Positions 59,382-64,000 of a DNA stretch of 64,000 nucleotides are shown here, piece after piece. Both the position numbers and the translations under genes were made by a program. This stretch comes from Aminomonas paucivorans DSM 12260 (GTDB taxonomy: Bacteria; Synergistota; Synergistia; Synergistales; Synergistaceae). Below the pieces are notes generated by a model, which was given only the letters and a program-made list of their open reading frames with translations, made no database searches and was not told the origin of the DNA. The stretch spans positions 1,893,812-1,957,811 of the forward strand of contig NZ_CM001022.1 of assembly GCF_000165795.1 (NCBI RefSeq), given 5' to 3'. Each line of letters starts with the position of its first letter. Position 1 is the stretch's first letter.

Positions 59382-61174
59382 GCTGCTCCCGATCCTGCCC
59401 CCGGCGCGGTTCCTGCGCCACCTGCCCTTCCCCCTCCTCCGGCGAACCCTGCCGGGGCAAGCTCCTCCTCGTGGGCAACCCCAACGTGGGCAAGAGCGCC
59501 CTTTTCTCCCGCCTCACGGGGACCCACGCCCTGTCCTCCAACTACCCCGGCACCACCGTGGGCTTCCTGGAGGGACGCCTGGCCCACGGGGAACGGTGCT
59601 ACCGCCTGGTGGACGTCCCCGGGGCCTACACCCTGGAGGCCACCAACGAAGCGGAGGAGATCGCCTCCCGCATCGTGGACGAGGGGGCCGACGCGGCCAT
59701 CCTGGTGCTGGACGCCACGGCCCTGGAGCGCAACCTGGTGCTGGCCCTGGAAGTGCTGGAGCGCAAGCTCCCCGCCCTGGTGGCCCTCAACATGGTGGAC
59801 GAGGCGAGACACAAGGGGATCTCCGTGGACCCGGCGGCGCTGGAGGAGGCCTTGGGGATCCCGGTGGTGAGCACCGTGGCGGTGACGGGGCAGGGGGTCA
59901 AGGAGCTGCTGGACCGGCTCCCCGAGGCCCGTCCCGCCCGCTTCGCCCCCTCTTCCAAGGAGGAGCGGTGGGTCGCCGTGGGACGCATCGTGGAGTCGGT
60001 GCAGAAGGTGACCCACCGGCACCACACCTGGCGGGACCGGCTGGAGGACGCCAGCGTGGACCCTCTCTGGGGGATCCTGGTGGGTGCTCTGGTGCTGGGG
60101 GGGAGCTTCCTCCTGGTGCGCACCCTGGGGGAAGGGCTCATCGACCACGTCTTCGACCCCCTCTTCGAGAACCTCTGGCGCCCCCTCCTGGACCGGCTGG
60201 GGACCGCCCTGGGCCCCGGGACAGCCCGGGACCTGCTGCTGGGCACCCTCTTCGACGGGCAGGTGGACTTCGAGCAGAGCTTCGGTATCCTCTCCACGGG
60301 TCTGTACGTGGAGTTCGCCATGGTGCTCCCCTACATCCTGGCCTTCTACGGGGTCTTGAGCCTCCTGGAGGACGTGGGCTACCTGCCCCGGCTGGCGGTG
60401 CTCTTCGACGCCCTGCTGCACCGCATGGGCATCCACGGCTACGCGGTGATCCCTACCCTCCTGGGCCTGGGGTGCAACGTGCCGGGCATCCTGGCCACCC
60501 GGGTCCTGGAGTCGCGGCGGGAGCGGTTCATCGCCTGCACCCTCATCTCCGTGGCGGTGCCCTGCACGGCCCTGCAGGCCATGATCGTGGGCTCCCTGGG
60601 GGCCATCAGCATGGGCTACGTGGCCCTGGTCTACGGGGTCCTGCTCCTCTCCTGGCTCCTCCTGGGGCGGTTCCTCCACCGGATCCTTCCGGGCTTCAGC
60701 CCGGAACTCATCGTGGAGATCCCCCCCTACCGCCTCCCCTCCCCCCGGGCACTGGGGATGAAGCTGGCCCTGCGGGTGAAGGACTTCCTGGTGGAGGCCA
60801 CTCCCCTGGTGCTGGGGGGCATCCTGCTGGTGGACCTCCTGGAGATGGTCGGGGCCATGACCCTGCTGGCCCGGATTCTGGGCCCCCTCTTCCGGTGGGT
60901 CCTGGGGTTGCCCGGGGAGGCGGCGGGACCCATCGTCATGGGACTCTTCCGCAAGGACATCGCCATGGGGCTGCTCCTTCCCCTGCACCTGAGCCCCCGC
61001 CAGCTGGTGGTAGCCACCACGGTGCTCTCCATGACCTTCCCCTGCATCGCCACCTTCGTGGTGCTCCTCAAGGAGCTGGGGGGGCGGGACACCCTGCGGA
61101 GCATGGGGCTCATGATCGCCGCCGCCCTGCTCGCCGGGGGGCTCCTCAACGCCCTCTTCCTGCTGTTGGGATGA
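59378..61174 (+). CDS. feoB: FeoB ferrous-iron transporter
   Basis: 598 aa. An N-terminal Cys-rich stretch (CSRSCPRRGSCATC, residues 3-16) precedes the G domain: G1 VGNPNVGKSALF near residue 33, G3 VDVPGAYTLE near residue 80, G4 ALNMVDEARH near residue 144. Then about eight membrane segments with two Gate-like blocks (LLGLGCNVPGILATR near residue 363 with Cys; TTVLSMTFPCIATFVVLLKEL near residue 547). Shorter than E. coli FeoB (773 aa). GTG at 59378 overlaps feoA. Drives Fe(II) uptake, expected in anaerobes. Confidence 0.93.
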   Translation: MSCSRSCPRRGSCATCPSPSSGEPCRGKLLLVGNPNVGKSALFSRLTGTHALSSNYPGTTVGFLEGRLAHGERCYRLVDVPGAYTLEATNEAEEIASRIVDEGADAAILVLDATALERNLVLALEVLERKLPALVALNMVDEARHKGISVDPAALEEALGIPVVSTVAVTGQGVKELLDRLPEARPARFAPSSKEERWVAVGRIVESVQKVTHRHHTWRDRLEDASVDPLWGILVGALVLGGSFLLVRTLGEGLIDHVFDPLFENLWRPLLDRLGTALGPGTARDLLLGTLFDGQVDFEQSFGILSTGLYVEFAMVLPYILAFYGVLSLLEDVGYLPRLAVLFDALLHRMGIHGYAVIPTLLGLGCNVPGILATRVLESRRERFIACTLISVAVPCTALQAMIVGSLGAISMGYVALVYGVLLLSWLLLGRFLHRILPGFSPELIVEIPPYRLPSPRALGMKLALRVKDFLVEATPLVLGGILLVDLLEMVGAMTLLARILGPLFRWVLGLPGEAAGPIVMGLFRKDIAMGLLLPLHLSPRQLVVATTVLSMTFPCIATFVVLLKELGGRDTLRSMGLMIAAALLAGGLLNALFLLLG

Positions 61175-61945
61175 TCGGATCGGGGCGAGGCACCGCCACG
61201 GAGGTTCCTCCCTTCGTGCGGGCCAGCTCCCAGGGGACGCCGTATACCGATTCCATCAGGTCCAGGTCCGGCCGACGGGGCTCCGTCTCCCCCGCCAGCC
61301 GCCCTTCCCGGAGGAAGACCAGCCGGTCCGCCGAGGCCAGGGCCAGGTTCACGTCGTGGAAGGCCGCCAGCACCGCCACCCCCCCCCCGCCCGGTTTCGC
61401 AGCAACTCCGCCACCCGAAGGGTCTGCCGGGGATCCAGGGCCGCCGTGGGCTCGTCCAGGAGCAGCACCGGAGCCTCCCGCACCAGCGCCCGGGCCAGGG
61501 CTACCCGGGCCGCCTCCCCCCCGGAGAGGTCCGTGACGGGGCGCTCCTCGAAGCCCTCCAGCCCCAGCTCCCCCAGGACCTCCCGGGCGATCCGCCGATC
61601 CGTCCCGTCGTACCCCGAAAGCCCCTCCCGCAGGGCGTAACGCCCCATCACCACCGCCTCCATCACCGGGAAGGGGGCGTCGAAGACCGTGGCCTGAGGA
61701 CAGAGGGCCACCCGGCGAGCCCAGGACCGGGGGGACCAGCCCGAGGTGCCCTCCCCTTCCACCCGGACCTCTCCGGAGGAGAGGGGCAGGGCTCCGGAGA
61801 GGGCCAGGAGCAGGGAGCTCTTTCCCCCCCCGTTGGGTCCCAGGAGGGCCGTCACGGTCCCCTCCTCCAGGCGGAGGTCCACCCCCTCCACGACCCTCCG
61901 CCCTCCTCGAAGCACCCCAAGGGAACGCGCCTCCAGGAGGATCAC
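61146..61945 (-). pseudogene. FecE/BtuD-type ABC transporter ATP-binding protein, frameshifted at a G10 tract
   Basis: Nucleotide-binding subunit of an iron-siderophore or vitamin B12 importer. Residues 1-185 in the first frame carry Walker A LLGPNGGGKSSLLLALSGA, the Q-loop LCPQATVFDAPF, signature DLSGGEAARVALARAL and Walker B VLLLDEPTAALDP. At a run of ten G (minus strand, 61388-61379) the frame shifts: the upstream frame ends shortly after, while the H-loop AAFHDVNLALASADRLVFL continues in another frame to 61146. One more or two fewer G would join them into a normal ~266-aa protein. GTG start at 61945 overlaps the permease stop. May be sequencing error, slippage or real inactivation. Confidence 0.8.
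61379..61388. repeat. Homopolymer tract C10 (G10 on the coding strand)
   Basis: Ten consecutive C on the plus strand inside the ABC ATPase gene. Exactly where the reading frame breaks; slippage-prone both for polymerase in vivo and for sequencing. Confidence 0.9.
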
Positions 61946-62904
61946 GGCCGTCTCCAGAGGATCAGGCAGAAGAGGGGCCCTCCCAGGAGGGCCGTCAGGA
62001 CCCCCACGGGCAGCTCCTCCAGACAGCGGGCCCCCGCGTCCGCCAGGACCAGCAGCGCCCCTCCTCCCAGCAGAGACAGGGGCAACAGGGCGCGATGCCC
62101 CGGCCCCACGCAGAACCGAAGCAGGTGGGGTCCCACCAGGCCCACGAACCCCACCACACCGAACTGGCTCACCACCAGGGACGTGCCCAGGGACCCTCCC
62201 ACCAGCAGGCGCAGCCGAACCCGCCCCTCGTCCACCCCCAGGGCCCGGGCCTGGGTGCCCGAGGCCAGGATGTCCAGCTCCCGCCAGGAGGCCAGCCCCA
62301 CCAGGGCACAGACCCCCGCCCCCGCCGCCGCCAGGGCGGCCTGGGACCAGGTGGCGCCGGAGAAACTCCCCAGAAGCCACAGGACGATGGCCGCCACCTT
62401 CTCCCCCGCCAGGGCCTTCAGGAGGGTCAGGGCCGCCCCCAGGAGGCTGCCCACCACCACCCCCGCCAGCACCATCCGGGTGGCGTCCCCCCGGCGCCCC
62501 AGGAGCCACACCAGCCCCAGGGCGCCGAGGCTTCCCGCGAAGGCCGCGGGAGCCGTGGCGGAAAGGCCCAGGAGGATGGCGCAGGCGGCCCCGAAGGCCC
62601 CCCCGGAGGCGACCCCCAGGGTATAGGGCTCCGCCAGAGGGTTGCGCAGCGCCGCCTGGAACAGCACCCCCGCCCCGGCCAGCACCGCCCCGGAGGCGAA
62701 AGCCGCCGCCGTTCGAGGCAGCCGGATGCTCCAGAGCACCGAGGCGGCGGGGTCCCCGGACGCTCCCCCGGGCCCTTCCCGGAGGAGACGCAGCACTTCC
62801 CCCGCCGTAAGGGGCCACTCCCCCACCAGGAGGCCGCAGAGGAGGGCCCCTCCCGTCAGGCATCCCAGGGCGGCGGAAGCCGCCAGGACCCGCCCTCGGA
62901 GCAC
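61942..62904 (-). CDS. FecCD/BtuC-family ABC transporter permease
   Basis: 320 aa with about nine or ten membrane segments. Seen: SIRLPRTAAAFASGAVLAGAGVLFQ near residue 60 split over two blocks, ALRNPLAEPYTLGVASGGAFGA near residue 88, VVSQFGVVGFVGLVGPHLLR near residue 245, and LPLSLLGGGALLVLADAGAR. These are signatures of siderophore, haem and B12 permeases. Start at GTG 62904 overlaps the end of the CobT-like gene; the open frame goes further without support. Next to CobT, B12 or corrinoid import is likely. No binding-protein gene (BtuF/FecB) is in the window. Confidence 0.88.
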   Translation of the reverse strand: MLRGRVLAASAALGCLTGGALLCGLLVGEWPLTAGEVLRLLREGPGGASGDPAASVLWSIRLPRTAAAFASGAVLAGAGVLFQAALRNPLAEPYTLGVASGGAFGAACAILLGLSATAPAAFAGSLGALGLVWLLGRRGDATRMVLAGVVVGSLLGAALTLLKALAGEKVAAIVLWLLGSFSGATWSQAALAAAGAGVCALVGLASWRELDILASGTQARALGVDEGRVRLRLLVGGSLGTSLVVSQFGVVGFVGLVGPHLLRFCVGPGHRALLPLSLLGGGALLVLADAGARCLEELPVGVLTALLGGPLFCLILWRRP

Positions 62905-62906
62905 CC

Positions 62907-63899
62907 CTAGGCCCCCTGGGTCATGAGGCGGTACAGCTCCTCCGTTCGGGCGCAGACCCGCTGGGGGGACACCCCCAGGCGCTGGGCGTACCACACCGAG
63001 CCCCCCGCCCCCACTCCCTCCTTCACGAAGCCCCGCTCGTAGTCCGCCAGCCCGGGGAAGGGACAGGCGGAGAAGTCCAGGGGTGCCGCGTAGGCCTCCA
63101 CCTCCAGGTCCCGGGCCATCTCCCGGAAGTGGGCCGACGGGTCCTGGTCCACGTACCGGGTGGTGGCCACAACGAGGGGACGGTCCTCCCCCAGGTGGCG
63201 CAGCACCGCCGCCACCGCGACCATCTGGGTGCCCCCCGCCAGGACCACCTCGCAGGTCCGGGGCAGCCCCGCGACGAAACCCGCCACGGCGGCCTGCATG
63301 GGGTCCCCCAGCTGGCGCACCGCCTCCAGGGGATCCGAGCCCAGGCCGCCGAAGGAGATCCCTCCCCGGGAGGAGGCCCGTTCCCAGACCTGCTCCTTGG
63401 CGGGGACGGGGTTCTCGGGCCCCGCGGAGGAGACCATGCCGGGACGGCCCAGGGCCCGCAGCACCAGCAGCGCCGTGGTGGTACCTCCGGGGACGGATTC
63501 CCCCAACACGAAGGGCCCCGGCAGGGAAGCCAGGTTGCCCCCCAGCTCCCGGGCGGCCTCGAAGATCCCCCGGGCCTCCGGCACCGCCGGGCCCTCCTGG
63601 GGGTCCCCTCCCGGGAGGGCCCCCAGGTCCAGGAACGGACAGGCGGGGGGCAGGTAGGACCCCGATCGGACCGCCAGATAGGGGAAGCCCGACTCCAGAC
63701 GGGCCGCCCGGGTGACGAGGGCAGGGGTGGGGTGTCCCTGGGGGTCCACGGGGACCACGTCCACCACCCGGGGACGCCCCCAGCAGACCAGGTCCGCGTC
63801 CGCCGGGGCGGTGAAGGGGACCACCTGGGGGTTCGCCCCGGCGGCGGAAAGCCCCGGGACCTTGCAGATGTCGCTGGCGCCGATGAACAGGAAGAACAT
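62907..63899 (-). CDS. cobT: Archaeal-type CobT-like phosphoribosyltransferase (NaMN-dependent)
   Basis: 330 aa. Seen: FFLFIGASDICKVPGLSAAG near the N-terminus, ESGFPYLAVRSGSYLPP near residue 71, GESVPGGTTTALLVLRALG near residue 138, QAAVAGFVAGLP near residue 205, VLAGGTQMVAVAAVLRHL near residue 221, and DYERGFVKEGVGAGGSVWYA. It matches the archaeal/TIGR00303 branch that makes alpha-ribazole phosphate for the lower ligand of cobalamin. GGAGGAG precedes the ATG at 63899. It heads a short operon with an ABC importer, pointing to corrinoid salvage. Confidence 0.85.
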   Translation of the reverse strand: MFFLFIGASDICKVPGLSAAGANPQVVPFTAPADADLVCWGRPRVVDVVPVDPQGHPTPALVTRAARLESGFPYLAVRSGSYLPPACPFLDLGALPGGDPQEGPAVPEARGIFEAARELGGNLASLPGPFVLGESVPGGTTTALLVLRALGRPGMVSSAGPENPVPAKEQVWERASSRGGISFGGLGSDPLEAVRQLGDPMQAAVAGFVAGLPRTCEVVLAGGTQMVAVAAVLRHLGEDRPLVVATTRYVDQDPSAHFREMARDLEVEAYAAPLDFSACPFPGLADYERGFVKEGVGAGGSVWYAQRLGVSPQRVCARTEELYRLMTQGA

Positions 63900-63925
63900 G
63901 TCCTTGTCACTCCTCCGATGCCCCG

Positions 63926-63955
63926 TTGGCTTTTTCGTAAGCTCGGGGTTAGAAT
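63926..63955 (+). promoter_or_regulatory. Candidate outward promoter, divergent from cobT
   Basis: TTGGCT (63926-63931), 18-bp spacer, TAGAAT (63950-63955) on the plus strand. TAGAAT after a T also occurs at other starts in the window (11416, 58567). The gene it would serve is beyond the right edge. Confidence 0.4.
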
Positions 63956-64000
63956 CACGGTGCGGCTCGGGGCCGTTCGCTTCCGCGAGCATAGAACACC

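Noticed and set aside
1-64000. tRNA, rRNA, CRISPR arrays, insertion sequences or integrases
   Set aside because: None was seen; the toxin-antitoxin and defence genes are not flanked by transposase genes or obvious direct repeats.

Overview
The window comes from a GC-rich bacterium, probably an anaerobe of the Synergistota type. That placement is an inference from the gene mix (FeoAB, M55 D-aminopeptidase, archaeal-type CobT, ComB) and from a Gly/Cys-rich C-terminus on one secreted protein that recalls the Synerg-CTERM signal. No database search was possible. Names rest on motifs, length and gene context.

Layout. (1) 17-7862, plus strand: glycogen metabolism (GH57 hydrolase, glgP, glgA, glgC) and an exported SYLF-domain protein. 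(2) 7954-9223: comB and a universal stress protein, divergent. (3) 9279-11326, minus: gmd and fcl, making GDP-L-fucose. (4) 11467-21545, plus: a surface-polysaccharide operon with a 4-keto-sugar reductase, a WecA/WbpL-type initiating phosphotransferase, two glycosyltransferases, an epimerase and the fnlA-fnlB-fnlC set for UDP-N-acetyl-L-fucosamine. It is interrupted between fnlA and fnlC by a MntA/HepT toxin-antitoxin pair (opposite strand) and a ParD/RelE-like pair. (5) 21516-51980, all minus: a run of about 30 genes. It includes a WbpM-like dehydratase, galE, a regulator with a palindromic operator, two tandem ATPase+TOPRIM gene pairs (candidate defence systems), WbpA/B/D/I-like genes, a second MntA/HepT pair, an AT-rich radical SAM and SGNH pair, a nearly complete legionaminic acid pathway (legB-legC-legG-legI-legH-ptmE-legF) and two N-acetyl-sugar amidotransferases, one with its HisH/HisF partners. 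(6) 52122-54622, plus: a YitT membrane protein and a Wzx/MurJ-like flippase whose middle is AT-rich while its ends are GC-rich. (7) 54588-58462, minus: ROK kinase, D-aminopeptidase and Old-Yellow-Enzyme operon, then ychF. (8) 58617-61174, plus: a CheY-like regulator and feoAB. (9) 61146-63899, minus: a CobT-like phosphoribosyltransferase with a FecCD permease and an ABC ATPase that is frameshifted at a ten-G tract.

Together regions 3 to 6 predict a surface glycan containing L-fucose, D-FucNAc or D-QuiNAc, L-FucNAc, a di-N-acetylated (probably amidinated) mannuronic acid and a legionaminic acid that may also be amidinated. A single DegT-family aminotransferase is visible although two pathways need one. 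No polymerase, ligase or chain-length regulator was recognised, and only three glycosyltransferase candidates are present, so part of the assembly machinery must lie elsewhere.

The signals most worth following are the paired ATPase/TOPRIM genes with small partners inside the polysaccharide locus, the three toxin-antitoxin modules inserted between sugar genes, the mosaic flippase, the perfect operator overlapping a start codon, and the poly-G frameshift.
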